DNA from: Gallionella sp.
GTDB taxonomy: Bacteria; Pseudomonadota; Gammaproteobacteria; Burkholderiales; Gallionellaceae
DNA length: 64,000 bases
Direction: 5' to 3'
NCBI GenBank assembly: GCA_028707275.1
Contig: JAQTUP010000002.1
Location: 247,198-311,197 of the forward strand
The translations under genes and the position numbers were made by a program. Each line of letters starts with the position of its first letter. Position 1 is the first letter of the stretch. Below the pieces are notes generated by a model. It worked only from the letters and a program-made list of their open reading frames with translations, did no database searches and had not been told where the DNA came from. Shown in pieces: positions 28,787-38,326 of the stretch.

Positions 28787-29800
28787 ATGAATATATTGAA
28801 ACGTTCCCACTTTTACGCCGCACTGCTGATCGCCAGTTTACTGCTGACAGCCAGCCTGTCATCAGTTGCCAATGAGCTGCAAGATGCCACCCAGCTGTTT
28901 AAACAGGGCCAGCACAGCCAGGCTTTGAGCGCCATCAATAATTTTCTGGCCAACAAACCCAGGGATGCGCAGGGACGCTTCCTCAAGGGGCTGATATTGA
29001 CGGAACAGGGAAAAATAAACGAGGCCATCAAACTTTTTTCCGATTTAACGCAGGATTATCCCGAGCTGCCTGAGCCTTACAACAATCTGGCCGTGCTCTA
29101 CGCGAGCCAGAGTCAATACGACAAGGCCAGATCGGCGCTCGAAATGGCCATACGCACCCATCCGAGCTATGCCACCGCGCACGAAAACCTGGGCGATATT
29201 TATGCAAAAATGGCCAGCCAGGCTTATGACCGCGCCTTTCAACTGGACAACAGCAACACCACGACACAGACCAAACTGGCGATGATTCAGGATTTGTTTT
29301 CGGACAAGCCGCACGTAAAAACCACGACACTGCACAATCCTCCTGCCGCCCTGAGCGCCAGGCCGACTGTCGCGCCTGTCGAAACAGCGCCTGCGAAACC
29401 TGTCGCCAACACGGCACGCCCGCCCGTCAAGACACAGGTGGAAGCTGCAACACCCGCGTTATCTGACAAAGCTGTGAACGATGCCGTTGAAGCTTGGGCC
29501 GATGCATGGGCCTCTCAGAACGTGAAAAAATACCTGGCCAGTTACTCTGCAAACTTTAAGACACCCGATGGCGAGAGCCGCTCTGCCTGGGAGAAAACCC
29601 GCAGGGAGCGCATCAGCAGACCGAAACACATCGAGCTCAATGTCAGCAACATGGAGGTGGATTTCACCGACAACACACATGCGAGCGTAAAATTTCGCCA
29701 GAGTTATCGCGCCGGCAGCTTTAAGGTATCCAGCAACAAAACCTTGCTGATGGTCAAATCCGGCGGTAACTGGCTGATTCAGGAAGAGCGCGCGCGCTGA
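28787..29800 (+). CDS. Exported TPR protein with C-terminal NTF2-like domain
   Basis: The 337 aa protein has a signal peptide (hydrophobic about 10-28), TPR units (about 30-160, e.g. AEPYNNLAVLY-like stretches), a Pro/Ala/Thr-rich linker (165-220), and a C-terminal domain starting VNDAVEAWADAWASQNVKKYLASYSANF. That last domain resembles SnoaL/NTF2-like folds that often sit on cell-envelope enzymes. The same domain ends the next gene, an L,D-transpeptidase, with which it overlaps by one base (TGATG). It is therefore likely a periplasmic partner in peptidoglycan modification, which is inference. Confidence 0.75.
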   Translation: MNILKRSHFYAALLIASLLLTASLSSVANELQDATQLFKQGQHSQALSAINNFLANKPRDAQGRFLKGLILTEQGKINEAIKLFSDLTQDYPELPEPYNNLAVLYASQSQYDKARSALEMAIRTHPSYATAHENLGDIYAKMASQAYDRAFQLDNSNTTTQTKLAMIQDLFSDKPHVKTTTLHNPPAALSARPTVAPVETAPAKPVANTARPPVKTQVEAATPALSDKAVNDAVEAWADAWASQNVKKYLASYSANFKTPDGESRSAWEKTRRERISRPKHIELNVSNMEVDFTDNTHASVKFRQSYRAGSFKVSSNKTLLMVKSGGNWLIQEERAR

Positions 29801-30966
29801 TGCGGCCATTTATCCTCGGCGTCTTATTATTCGGGCAGCTTTTCGCCGCAGCCGACGCGGCGCCTGACTCTCGCACCACCGAAACCAGGATGGCCAAAAG
29901 TCTGTTGGCCGTCAGGAACAACCGGCTGGACATTGCGATGAACGAAGTCGACAGCCTGTTGCAGGTCAATCCGAATTACAAGCTCGCGCAACTGGTCAAA
30001 GGCGACCTGCTGATGGCAAAAGCCGGCGCCATCTCAGGTTTCGGCAATGCGCCCCATGTGTCGGGCGACAAAATCCAGGATATGCGCGACGAGGCGCGCG
30101 TGCGCCTGCAACGCACACAAGCTCCGTCACAAACCAGCCGCGCGCCGCATTACCTCTGGCAACTCAACGCACAGCAAAAATATGCGCTGGTCGTGGACAC
30201 CAGCCGTTCGACGCTTTACGTGTATGAAAACGTAAACGGCGAGCCTCGCTACCTGACCGATTTCTACGTCACGATAGGCAAGCTTGGCACGGAAAAAGTA
30301 TCCACGGGCGATCAGCGCACGCCGATAGGCGTGTACTTCATTCAGGCCAATCTGCCCAAAAACCAGTTAGCCGATATGTATGGCAGCGGCGCCTTTCCGC
30401 TGAGCTATCCTAACGAATGGGACAGGAAAAATGGTCGCACCGGCAGCGGAATCTGGCTGCATGGCACGTCCAGCGACACCTACAGCCGCCCGCCGCGCGC
30501 GAGCAACGGTTGCGTCGTGCTCAACAATGACGACCTGAACAAGCTGGCGCCCTATCTGCAAGTGGGCATCACGCCTGTCATTATCACCAACAAGATGGCC
30601 TGGAGCACTCAGGAGGATGAGGCGGAACGCACCACCTTGCTGCATGAAATCGAACGGTGGCGCCAGGATTGGGCGAGCCTGAACACCGGCGCTTATCTTA
30701 AGCATTACGCACGCAACTTCAGCAGCGACAACGCCGACTACGAAGCCTGGGCGCGCCAGAAACAAGCCGTCAATGCCGGAAAATCGTGGATAAAACTCAA
30801 CCTCAATGACGTCAGCTTGCTCACTTATCCCGAGCAACCGGGCATGGTGGTGGTCAATTTCGAGCAGGACTACAGCAGCAGCAACCTGTCCAACCGGATG
30901 AAAAAACGGCAGTACTGGATCAAACAGAACAAGCAATGGCAAATCATCTACGAAGGATCGGCATGA
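29800..30966 (+). CDS. L,D-transpeptidase (YkuD) with NTF2-like C-terminal domain
   Basis: The 388 aa protein has a signal peptide and a YkuD domain (about 130-260), which forms or breaks 3-3 peptidoglycan crosslinks or attaches proteins to the wall. The catalytic region is [14 protein letters not shown] (H221) and then SNGCVVLN, with nucleophile C238. The usual SHGC is SNGC here, as seen in LdtF/YafK-like members. The C-terminal ~105 residues (from about 280) form an NTF2-like domain similar to that of the upstream protein. The start is coupled to the upstream stop. Confidence 0.88.
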   Translation: MRPFILGVLLFGQLFAAADAAPDSRTTETRMAKSLLAVRNNRLDIAMNEVDSLLQVNPNYKLAQLVKGDLLMAKAGAISGFGNAPHVSGDKIQDMRDEARVRLQRTQAPSQTSRAPHYLWQLNAQQKYALVVDTSRSTLYVYENVNGEPRYLTDFYVTIGKLGTEKVSTGDQRTPIGVYFIQANLPKNQLADMYGSGAFPLSYPNEWDRKNGRTGSGIWLHGTSSDTYSRPPRASNGCVVLNNDDLNKLAPYLQVGITPVIITNKMAWSTQEDEAERTTLLHEIERWRQDWASLNTGAYLKHYARNFSSDNADYEAWARQKQAVNAGKSWIKLNLNDVSLLTYPEQPGMVVVNFEQDYSSSNLSNRMKKRQYWIKQNKQWQIIYEGSA

Positions 30967-31547
30967 AAAAACTAATCACCACACTATTCGCACTAATGCT
31001 GTGCTGCACCATGCAATCTTCTTATTCTTTAACTCACGGTAAACAACAAATGGTCAAATTACACACCAATTTCGGCACAATCACCCTGCAACTGGATGCC
31101 GCAAAAGCGCCTGCCACGGTCAAGAATTTTCTCGACTATGTGAACGCCGGCTTTTACTCCAACACCATTTTTCACCGCGTCATTGCAGACTTCATGATTC
31201 AGGGCGGCGGCTTTGAACCCGGCATGAAACAAAAAGCGGTCAATGCGCCGATAAAAAATGAAGCCGCGAACGGTTTGAGCAACGACAAATACACCATCGC
31301 CATGGCTCGCACAGGCGACCCGCATTCCGCAACCGCGCAGTTCTTCATCAACACCAAAGACAACAGCTTTTTGAATTACAGCGCTGCCAATCAACAAGGT
31401 TACGGCTACTGCGTGTTCGGTAAAGTCATCGAAGGCATGGAAGTCGTGGACGCGATCCGCAAAGTCAAAACCGGCAACCGTGGCGGTCATGGCGACGTAC
31501 CGCAGGAAGATGTCATTATCACCAAAGCGGAAGTCATCAAGAACTAG
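30963..31547 (+). CDS. ppiA: Periplasmic peptidyl-prolyl cis-trans isomerase (cyclophilin)
   Basis: The 194 aa cyclophilin has a signal peptide ([22 protein letters not shown]), which points to a periplasmic PpiA rather than cytoplasmic PpiB. Family motifs are [31 protein letters not shown] and [14 protein letters not shown]. It speeds proline isomerisation during folding of exported proteins. The ATG overlaps the L,D-transpeptidase stop (ATGA). A second ATG 29 codons in could give a cytoplasmic form. It is followed by a repeat-flanked hairpin region. Confidence 0.92.
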   Translation: MKKLITTLFALMLCCTMQSSYSLTHGKQQMVKLHTNFGTITLQLDAAKAPATVKNFLDYVNAGFYSNTIFHRVIADFMIQGGGFEPGMKQKAVNAPIKNEAANGLSNDKYTIAMARTGDPHSATAQFFINTKDNSFLNYSAANQQGYGYCVFGKVIEGMEVVDAIRKVKTGNRGGHGDVPQEDVIITKAEVIKN

Positions 31548-31668
31548 GATTCAGGAATCGGGAATCAGGAGTCAGATTTTTGTGCGGCTTTGCCGCACTT
31601 GGTTTTATTAAGCCTAAGCCGCATAGCGGCTACGACTCCTGAATCCTGCATCCTGGATCCTGCATCCT
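31546..31668. repeat. Composite inverted repeat: two facing heptamer arrays around hairpins
   Basis: Left array (31546-31573): AGGATTC, AGGAATC, GGGAATC, AGGAGTC. Right array (31634-31668): GACTCCT, GAATCCT, GCATCCT, GGATCCT, GCATCCT, which is the reverse complement in style. Between them are a GTGCGGC/GCCGCAC hairpin (31582-31598) and a short GCCGCATAGCGGC hairpin. The whole is about 123 bp and fills the gap between ppiA and lpxH. Confidence 0.9.
31582..31598 (+). terminator. Hairpin after ppiA, possible terminator
   Basis: GTGCGGC and GCCGCAC form a 7-bp stem with a TTT loop, followed by TTGGTTTTATT. It may end the TPR-Ldt-ppiA transcript. Confidence 0.5.
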
Positions 31669-31671
31669 GAT

Positions 31672-32394
31672 ATGTCTCATTCCCTCTTCATCTCAGACCT
31701 GCATTTGAGCGACGATCATACTCACAGTATGGCGGCGTTTTTCCGTTTTATCACCACGACAGCGCCTCAGGCTGAAGCCTTATATATCCTGGGCGACCTG
31801 TTTGAATACTGGGCGGGGGATGACGATCTGCACACCCCTTTTCACCAGCAAATCATCCTTTCATTGCGCCAGCTCACCGGCACGCAGGTCTACCTGATGC
31901 CGGGTAACCGCGACCTGCTGATGGGCGAAGCTCTGGCCAAAGCTTGTGGCGCCCGCCTGCTGGCGGATCCTGCCCTCATTGAGGTATATGGCACCCCTAC
32001 CCTGCTCTCCCACGGAGATATACTGTGCACCGACGACATCGAATATCAGCGCTATCGCGCACAGGTACACGGTCAGGCATTCCAGCAACAGTTCCTCGCG
32101 CGCCCGCTGCCTGAACGCAAGGAGTACATCGCAGGACTGCGCGCGCGCAGCATGCGCGAGAAACAGATCAAGGATCTGGCCATCATGGATGTCAACGCGG
32201 AAGCCGTCAACGCGCTGCTGCGCGAATATCGCTATCCGAGACTGATCCACGGCCACACCCACCGGCCAGGCTATCATCTGCACGACGTGGACGGACGCCT
32301 GTGCGAACGCTGGGTACTGGGTGACTGGGATACCTCGGGGGTGGTGTTACGCTGTTCGGGCAACACGACGGAATGGCTGAAGGTTACAGCTTAA
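31672..32394 (+). CDS. lpxH: UDP-2,3-diacylglucosamine diphosphatase
   Basis: This metallophosphoesterase makes lipid X in lipid A synthesis at the inner membrane. Length is 240 aa. Metal-binding motifs of the family are present: SDLHLSDDH at the N-terminus, GDLFEYWAGDD, GNRDLL, SHGDILCTDD and HGHTHRPG near residues 196-203. The ATG follows a heptamer array after only three bases, and no Shine-Dalgarno sequence is visible. It overlaps the convergent hybrid kinase gene by 4 bp at the 3' end. Confidence 0.95.
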   Translation: MSHSLFISDLHLSDDHTHSMAAFFRFITTTAPQAEALYILGDLFEYWAGDDDLHTPFHQQIILSLRQLTGTQVYLMPGNRDLLMGEALAKACGARLLADPALIEVYGTPTLLSHGDILCTDDIEYQRYRAQVHGQAFQQQFLARPLPERKEYIAGLRARSMREKQIKDLAIMDVNAEAVNALLREYRYPRLIHGHTHRPGYHLHDVDGRLCERWVLGDWDTSGVVLRCSGNTTEWLKVTA

Positions 32395-34451
32395 CCGTCT
32401 GTCGGTGTTGTCCAGTCCAGGGCTGCGGCCAGCTTCGCAAATTCTATGGGTTTATACAGCAAAGGCCAGCGGCTGTCAGCCGCGCGGCTGATGAACAACG
32501 AAGAAGTTTCGCCCGTGACAATCACCGCGCGCAGCGGCTCGGGCCGCCTTTGCTGCAAGATGTCAAGAAAACCGATCCCGGTGAGTACGCCGCCCAGCGC
32601 ATAATCGACGATAAAATAGTCAGAATAAATAATATCGTCATGAAGCAGCGCATCCTCTGCATTATAAAAATGGAGTACGGAAGCGCCCAACTGTCTGAGC
32701 AAACTGATCATGCCAGACGCTACCAGTTCATCGTCTTCCAGCACGACAATGCGTTTACCATGCACATACAATTCGCCGCAAACAGCTTCCGACGATACGC
32801 CAGACGTCTGTACGACCTCACATTGCCCGGCCACGAGAGGCAGGGAAAATTCGAATGTCGACCCCCTGCCCGGGCGTGAGTGGCAGATAACTTCCCCGCC
32901 CAGCAAAGACATGGCGCGCTGGCAGATAGACAAACCCAGCCCCAAACCTGCATCCCGGTTGCGCTGCTGATTGGCAACCTGATAAAACTCGTCAAAAATA
33001 AGCACAATGTCGCCCCTGGAAATGCCGATACCCGTATCCCACACCTGAACCAACACCTTGTCGCCGCGCGCACGTGCGCTGATCAAAATGCCGCCGCTCG
33101 CCGTAAATTTGATTGCATTGCAGATCAGATTCATCAGCACAGAGCGCAACAGACCCGGGTCGGTGCGCACTATCAGCGGCTTGTCCGTGGTGAAGAACAG
33201 ATGAAATTTCAGCTTCTGGTTTCGTGCCGTTTCGGCAAAGGTGTCCTCCAGCCAGTCGCACAGTTCAGCCAGATTAAAAGTGGCAAGTTGCGGCTTGACG
33301 ACCCCTGCATCAAATTTTGAAATGTCCAGCAGCTGCCGGAGCAGGTCAGAAAATGCGCTCATGGACTGACTCAGCTTCTCGATCAGCTCGCTTTGCTGCG
33401 GTGTCGGGTGAGTATGTTTGAGTGCATAGACGAATAAGCCGGCGGCCGCCACCGGCTGCCTGAGATCGTGCCCTGCTGCGGCGAGAAAACGGGTCTTGGC
33501 TTGCTCCTTCTCCACCCTTTGCCGCAAAAGTTCGAGCAACTGCTCCTCGGTCTTCTTTTGCTCTGTGATGTCGGTACAGGTACCGAACCAGTTGACGATA
33601 AAACCGTCCGGGTCATGTTGTGACACGCCACGGATCAACCACCAGCGGTAGACTCCGTCTGCGCGGCGCAACCTGCATTCGACGGAGTAGATGCTGTCGG
33701 TTTTCGTTGCATGTTGCCATGCATCCCACGCACGCTGCCTGTCATCGGGATGAAATGGCTCTATCCAGCCATGACCGTAACTCTCTTCCAGCGACAAACC
33801 GGTATAGTCCACCCATTTTTGATTCAAATAAGTATGCTCGCCCGAAGGTTTGGCGATCCAGACCATCTGCGGCATCGCGTCGGTCAGCGTGCGAAATTTG
33901 TGCTCGCTCGCCCGCAGCGCCTCCTTGTCGATGACGCTCTGAGTGATGTCGGTCAGCACGATGCGCACCGATGTTTCTCCGTCATCCCTTGTCTGGCGCA
34001 GACAATCCAACCCGGCATTGAAAGATGCCCCGCAGGCTTTGCGGATCTTCAGCTCACACCTCAATCCGGCGTCAGTTTTGAGCGTCAGAAAAAAATGGCG
34101 ATACCAGCGATTTAAGTCATCTATCGCCACGAAAGGCACGAACCGGCTCTTTTTGAGTTTGATACGCTCGACGCCCAGCATGGCGGCAGCGGTCAGATTG
34201 GCATCCAGAACCATCCCGTCCCGATCCAGGGTGAGATAACCTACCGGAGCAAAGTCATAAAAATCCGCATATCGGTCGCGCGCCTTTTCCAGCTCAAGCT
34301 GAGTGCCGCGCAATTGCTCGTTCTGCATCTCAAGCTCGACCTGATAGACCGAAAGCTCCGTCAGGAGCGCATCGGCAGAGTGTGATTCAGACGTACTGAC
34401 CGTCATGGCAGCTTTACGCAGAGCATTCAGCTTGTCGGAATTCTTGCTCAT
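32391..34451 (-). CDS. Hybrid histidine kinase: PAS-PAS-HisKA-HATPase-REC
   Basis: The 686 aa soluble protein has an N-terminal coiled coil (about 30-65), PAS 1 (65-175), PAS 2 with PAC (185-298), HisKA with AAGHDLRQP (H328), an ATPase domain (N-box LMNLICNAIKF, DTGIGI, GLGLGLSICQR), and a C-terminal receiver (about 565-686; VVLEDDELVASG, probable acceptor Asp in YFIVDYALGG). No membrane segment is seen. There is no adjacent output regulator, so its partner is unknown. It lies between lpxH (convergent) and pgpA. Confidence 0.92.
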   Translation of the reverse strand: MSKNSDKLNALRKAAMTVSTSESHSADALLTELSVYQVELEMQNEQLRGTQLELEKARDRYADFYDFAPVGYLTLDRDGMVLDANLTAAAMLGVERIKLKKSRFVPFVAIDDLNRWYRHFFLTLKTDAGLRCELKIRKACGASFNAGLDCLRQTRDDGETSVRIVLTDITQSVIDKEALRASEHKFRTLTDAMPQMVWIAKPSGEHTYLNQKWVDYTGLSLEESYGHGWIEPFHPDDRQRAWDAWQHATKTDSIYSVECRLRRADGVYRWWLIRGVSQHDPDGFIVNWFGTCTDITEQKKTEEQLLELLRQRVEKEQAKTRFLAAAGHDLRQPVAAAGLFVYALKHTHPTPQQSELIEKLSQSMSAFSDLLRQLLDISKFDAGVVKPQLATFNLAELCDWLEDTFAETARNQKLKFHLFFTTDKPLIVRTDPGLLRSVLMNLICNAIKFTASGGILISARARGDKVLVQVWDTGIGISRGDIVLIFDEFYQVANQQRNRDAGLGLGLSICQRAMSLLGGEVICHSRPGRGSTFEFSLPLVAGQCEVVQTSGVSSEAVCGELYVHGKRIVVLEDDELVASGMISLLRQLGASVLHFYNAEDALLHDDIIYSDYFIVDYALGGVLTGIGFLDILQQRRPEPLRAVIVTGETSSLFISRAADSRWPLLYKPIEFAKLAAALDWTTPTDG

Positions 34452-34505
34452 GTTATCCCTTTCACGTGCAAGGCAAGCTTACCGGGCTCACCGCGAACGA
34501 CCTGT

Positions 34506-35036
34506 TCAGGCCACGATACTCTTGATTGCCGCCATGCTCAGCAGCGCGTAACCTGCAGCCAGCAGGTCGTCGAACATCACACCTAAGCCGCCGTGCCAGT
34601 TGCTGTCAAAATAACGTATCGGCTGCGGTTTGACAATATCAAAAAAACGAAACAGCACAAAAGCCAGCAGTGACCATTGCCACCCGGCCGGAGTGAAGAA
34701 CAGCACCAGCAACATCGCCGCAATCTCGTCCCAGACCATACCACCGTGATCGGCCACCCCCAGTGCGCGCCCCGTAATGTCGCATGCCCATACGCCGATG
34801 GCAAAAGCCCAGATCAAGACCAGTAAAAATACCGCATCCGACAGACGCGGGGCCAGATACCAGTACATCGGGTACGCCACCAGAGTGCCGAAGGTGCCGG
34901 GTGCGTAGCGCGCAAGACCACTGCCGAAACCGAAGGCCAACAGATGAGCGGGGTGACTGAACAAAAAACGCCAGTCAGGCTGAATTTTCAGCTCTGAATC
35001 TTCGGCTAATTCATCGGAAGTGGTCATAGCCGTCAT
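34506..35036 (-). CDS. pgpA: Phosphatidylglycerophosphatase A
   Basis: This inner-membrane enzyme dephosphorylates phosphatidylglycerophosphate. The PgpA family pattern is visible: FGSGLARYAPGTFGTLVAYP, DHGGMVWDEIAAML and RFFDIVKPQPIRYFD. There are three to four membrane segments. The start is set at the ATG at 35036, overlapping the thiL stop; the ATG at 35027 is an equal alternative, and the longer frame upstream lies in thiL. Coupling thiL-pgpA is common in beta- and gammaproteobacteria. Confidence 0.93.
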   Translation of the reverse strand: MTAMTTSDELAEDSELKIQPDWRFLFSHPAHLLAFGFGSGLARYAPGTFGTLVAYPMYWYLAPRLSDAVFLLVLIWAFAIGVWACDITGRALGVADHGGMVWDEIAAMLLVLFFTPAGWQWSLLAFVLFRFFDIVKPQPIRYFDSNWHGGLGVMFDDLLAAGYALLSMAAIKSIVA

Positions 35037-35964
35037 TTTGAAGAGTAATCGGTCTGCCCGCCTCGTCGCGAACGATACAGCCCCGACCCGCAACGATATG
35101 GCCAATACAGCTCAACAGTCGGCCTGGCTGTTCGCCGATGCGCAGCACATCGTCATGAAGAGCGGGTGCCACGGTGAAGCACAATTCGTAATCATCTCCT
35201 CCGGCCAACACGCACTGCACGCCGACAGGGCGCTCCAAAAACCGCCGCATCGTTGCCGATGCGGGCAAGGACGAAAAATCCAGCTCTGCGCCCACGCCTG
35301 ATGCACCCAGTATGTGATCAAGGTCGGCCAGCAGGCCGTCCGAAATATCGATTGCACTGCTGGCAAGACCGCGCAAGGCCATGCCGAGCGCCACGCGCGG
35401 CTTTGGCTGATGCAACGAGGGTGAACAGGCGGCAAACTCGTCCTCAGTCAGAATGACGCGCCCCTGCAAATGCGCGAGCGCAAGGGCTGCGTCGCCCAAG
35501 CATCCGGACACCCAGATTTCATCCCCAGGCTGTGCGCCGCTGCGCCGCAAAGCCTGATCTGCGGCCACTTCACCAAAAATTGTCACGCAAAGATTGAGCG
35601 GGCCGCGCGTGGTATCGCCGCCGACCAGCTCCACGCCATGCGCTTCGGCCAGGGCAAAAAATCCCGCGCTAAATTCTGCCAGCCAGACGTCATCAGCGGC
35701 AGGCATGGAAATGGCCAGGGTAGCCCAGCGAGGAGTCGCGCCCATCGCGGCCAGATCGGACAGATTGACGGCCAGCGTCTTGTGCCCCAGCATGCGCGGA
35801 TCCGCATCGGCAAAAAAGTGCGTGCCGCACACCAGCATGTCGCTGGACACGGCCAACACCTGCCCTTCACTCACGCGAAGCAGCGCCGCATCATCGCCCA
35901 CCCCCAGCAAGGCGCCGGGCGTGGGACGGGTAAAATGGCGTCGGATCAGATCAAATTCGGACAT
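35011..35964 (-). CDS. thiL: Thiamine-monophosphate kinase
   Basis: ThiL phosphorylates thiamine phosphate to thiamine pyrophosphate. The 317 aa protein starts MSEFDLIRRHF and shows GVGDDAALL, LAVNLSDLAAMGATPRW, VGGDTTRGPL and IDISDGLLADLDHIL, all core motifs of the PurM-like ThiL fold. It is followed by pgpA with overlap and preceded by nusB across a 80-bp gap that contains a heptamer array. It belongs to the ribBA-ribH-nusB-thiL-pgpA series. Confidence 0.96.
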   Translation of the reverse strand: MSEFDLIRRHFTRPTPGALLGVGDDAALLRVSEGQVLAVSSDMLVCGTHFFADADPRMLGHKTLAVNLSDLAAMGATPRWATLAISMPAADDVWLAEFSAGFFALAEAHGVELVGGDTTRGPLNLCVTIFGEVAADQALRRSGAQPGDEIWVSGCLGDAALALAHLQGRVILTEDEFAACSPSLHQPKPRVALGMALRGLASSAIDISDGLLADLDHILGASGVGAELDFSSLPASATMRRFLERPVGVQCVLAGGDDYELCFTVAPALHDDVLRIGEQPGRLLSCIGHIVAGRGCIVRDEAGRPITLQNDGYDHFR

Positions 35965-35972
35965 GACTCAAT

Positions 35973-36007
35973 GGAGAGTGGGGAGTGGAGAGTGGAGAGT
36001 GGGGAGT
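35973..36007. repeat. Heptamer array, 5 units GGAGAGT/GGGGAGT
   Basis: The units are GGAGAGT, GGGGAGT, GGAGAGT, GGAGAGT and GGGGAGT. The array starts 8 bp upstream of the thiL start codon, so it lies in the thiL leader. Confidence 0.95.
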
Positions 36008-36044
36008 GGGCAACCCCCGTTTTCTACTTACCACTTACAACTCA

Positions 36045-36515
36045 CTACTTCCTGTTATTGGTAAACTCAACGGTGCGAACCTTGGGCGCCAGTTTGTCCA
36101 GCACCCCGTTGACGTACTTGTGCCCGTCGGTACCGCCAAAAGTCTTGGCGAGTTCTACCGCTTCGTTGATGACGACCTTATAGGGCACATCCGGTTGCCC
36201 GGAGAGCTCGAAGGCTGCCAGCAACAGCACCGAAAATTCGATGGAGCTCAGTTCATTGAGCGCGCGGTCAAGATAGGGGGTGAGCAGACTCTCCAGCGCT
36301 TCGTGCTGACTGATGACCCCGCGCAGCAGCCTCGCATACATGGCCTTGTCGTAGCGACCCAGATTTTTTTCGCCCTGCAAGTGATTTTCAATATCCGACG
36401 CGTCAGAGCCCGACACATGCCACTGATAAATACCTTGCAGCGCCAGCTCCCTTGCGCGATGGCGCGGGCTTTTCTGTACATTTTTAAGCGAGCAGGCTTC
36501 CGTGGTCGCGCTCAT
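36045..36515 (-). CDS. nusB: Transcription antitermination factor NusB
   Basis: The 156 aa all-helical RNA-binding protein takes part in rRNA antitermination with NusE. Family motifs are [15 protein letters not shown] near the N-terminus, [13 protein letters not shown] and [30 protein letters not shown]. The ATG overlaps the ribH stop (ATGA), as in many Proteobacteria where ribH and nusB are paired. Confidence 0.96.
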   Translation of the reverse strand: MSATTEACSLKNVQKSPRHRARELALQGIYQWHVSGSDASDIENHLQGEKNLGRYDKAMYARLLRGVISQHEALESLLTPYLDRALNELSSIEFSVLLLAAFELSGQPDVPYKVVINEAVELAKTFGGTDGHKYVNGVLDKLAPKVRTVEFTNNRK

Positions 36516-36964
36516 GCCAAATCCCGTAACAAATTAGCCATTTCAATAGCGGCCTGGGCCGCCTCACTGCCCTTCACACTGACGCGCGCCAGAGCCTGGT
36601 CGTCGTTGTCCGTGGTCAAAATCGCATTTGCTATCGGCACGCCGCACGCCAGTTGCACGTCATTCACACCCCGCGCCGACTCGTTGGACACCACTTCAAA
36701 ATGGTAAGTGTCGCCGCGAATCACAGCGCCCAGCGCAATCAGTGCGTCAAACTTTTCGCTGTCGGCCATGTGCAACAGCACCACAGGGATTTCAAGCGCG
36801 CCGGGCACCGTCGCCAGCGTAATATCGTCGTCAGACACCCCCAGCCGCACCAGCTCTGCGCGGCATGACGCCAAGAGACCTTCGCAAACGTCCAGGTTAA
36901 AACGGCTTTGCACGATACCGATGCGCAAGCCATGGCCTTCCAGATTCTTTTCCACTTCTTTCAT
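36512..36964 (-). CDS. ribH: 6,7-dimethyl-8-ribityllumazine synthase
   Basis: This enzyme catalyses the penultimate step of riboflavin synthesis. The 150 aa protein has [48 protein letters not shown] and [11 protein letters not shown], the standard lumazine synthase motifs, including the catalytic His in DTYHFE. Its substrate comes from the ribBA product encoded just upstream. The 104 bp between them shows no FMN riboswitch. Confidence 0.97.
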   Translation of the reverse strand: MKEVEKNLEGHGLRIGIVQSRFNLDVCEGLLASCRAELVRLGVSDDDITLATVPGALEIPVVLLHMADSEKFDALIALGAVIRGDTYHFEVVSNESARGVNDVQLACGVPIANAILTTDNDDQALARVSVKGSEAAQAAIEMANLLRDLA

Positions 36965-37068
36965 TGTCCTGCTCCTTAATTCTAAAACACCTGTAATATC
37001 ATCAGATTACGCAGATTAACAGGCAATTACAGCTCGTTTGATCGTCAGACTACAGACGGTCATATCGA

Positions 37069-38172
37069 CTATTCGTGGCTGGCATAACCTACCACTTCCA
37101 GTCCGAAACCTGCCATGCTGGGCATCTTGTGCGGGGTCGCCAACAGGCGCATCCGCCCCACTCCCAGGTCGCGCAAGATCTGCGCGCCGATGCCGTAGCT
37201 GCGAGGATCCCACTGGGCTGACGGTTGGTCGGCGGCCTCAAGACTTGCGCGGACTAACAATTCCTGCGGCGTCTCGCCGCGATGCAGCAACACCAGCACC
37301 CCCGCATCAGCCTGTGCAATTTTCAGCAGCGCTTCGTGCACGCTGGTCGAATGCACGGAGGTCTTCTTTTCGAGAAAATCCATCACCGACAGAGGCTCGT
37401 GTACGCGCACCAGCGTTTCATGCTGCGCGTCAATCTCCCCCTTGACCAGCGCCAGATGGGTGCGCTGTGTGGTCTTGTCCACGTAAGTTGCCAGATCGAA
37501 TTCGCCGTATGCGGTCTGAACGGCGCGGCGTGCCACGCGTTCGACCAGCTTTTCATGCTGGCTGCGATGCTCGATCAGATCGGCAATCGTGCCGATTTTC
37601 AAGCCATGCTCCCGGGCATAGGTGATCAAATCTGGCAGGCGCGCCATCTCGCCATCGTCGCGAAGTATTTCGCAAATCACCGATGCCGGGGTTAAACCTG
37701 CCATCTGAGCCAGGTCACACCCGGCTTCAGTGTGTCCTGCGCGCACCAGCACGCCGCCATTTTGCGCGCGCAGCGGGAAGATATGACCGGGCTGTACGAT
37801 GTCGCCGGGCCGGGCATTTTTGGCGGCAGCGGCCAGCACGGTACGCGCCCTGTCGCCGGCTGAAATACCGGTCGTCACCCCCGTTGCAGCTTCAATGGAG
37901 AGGGTAAAATTGGTGGCCAGCGGCAAGCCGTTTTCCCGCACCATTAGAGGCAGGTTGAGCTGGCTGCAATGCGCCTCGGTCAGCGTCAGGCAGATCAGTC
38001 CACGGCCATGTTTTGCCATGAAGTTGATCTTGTCTGCGGTGGCAAATTCGGCGGCAAAAACCAGGTCGCCTTCGTTTTCCCGGTCTTCCTCATCCACCAG
38101 AACGACCATCCTGCCGGCTCGAATTTCTTCGATTATTTCCTGTATCGGTGCTACGTCAGTCATTTGAATCAA
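37069..38172 (-). CDS. ribBA: RibBA-type DHBP synthase with degenerate GTP cyclohydrolase II domain
   Basis: Residues 1-205 form 3,4-dihydroxy-2-butanone-4-phosphate synthase, with active-site loop DEEDRENEGDLVFAA near 25-38 and AGHTEAGCDLAQMAGL. Residues 210-367 resemble GTP cyclohydrolase II but lack its zinc-binding cysteine motif (the usual C-x-x-G-D-x-x-x-S-x-x-C-x-C block). Where those cysteines should be, the sequence reads EPLSVMDFLEKKTSVHSTSVHEAL. Such inactive second domains are known from betaproteobacterial RibBA proteins, so a separate RibA should exist elsewhere. No FMN riboswitch is recognisable upstream. Confidence 0.93.
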   Translation of the reverse strand: MIQMTDVAPIQEIIEEIRAGRMVVLVDEEDRENEGDLVFAAEFATADKINFMAKHGRGLICLTLTEAHCSQLNLPLMVRENGLPLATNFTLSIEAATGVTTGISAGDRARTVLAAAAKNARPGDIVQPGHIFPLRAQNGGVLVRAGHTEAGCDLAQMAGLTPASVICEILRDDGEMARLPDLITYAREHGLKIGTIADLIEHRSQHEKLVERVARRAVQTAYGEFDLATYVDKTTQRTHLALVKGEIDAQHETLVRVHEPLSVMDFLEKKTSVHSTSVHEALLKIAQADAGVLVLLHRGETPQELLVRASLEAADQPSAQWDPRSYGIGAQILRDLGVGRMRLLATPHKMPSMAGFGLEVVGYASHE

Positions 38173-38326
38173 CCCAGGTTAACGGGCACAGCGGCGCAAA
38201 ATGCACCGTTTGCCAAGGCTCAATTCTACCATGCACAGACGCCGACCCGCTTGAGTTGCGACGCAATGACCCGAAACAGGCTGCACGACAGCCGGGCCCG
38301 GGTAGAAAAATTTCGCAACTGGCAGG

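Noticed and set aside
36965..38326. FMN riboswitch before ribH or ribBA
   Set aside because: The conserved RFN-element sequence blocks were not found in either leader.
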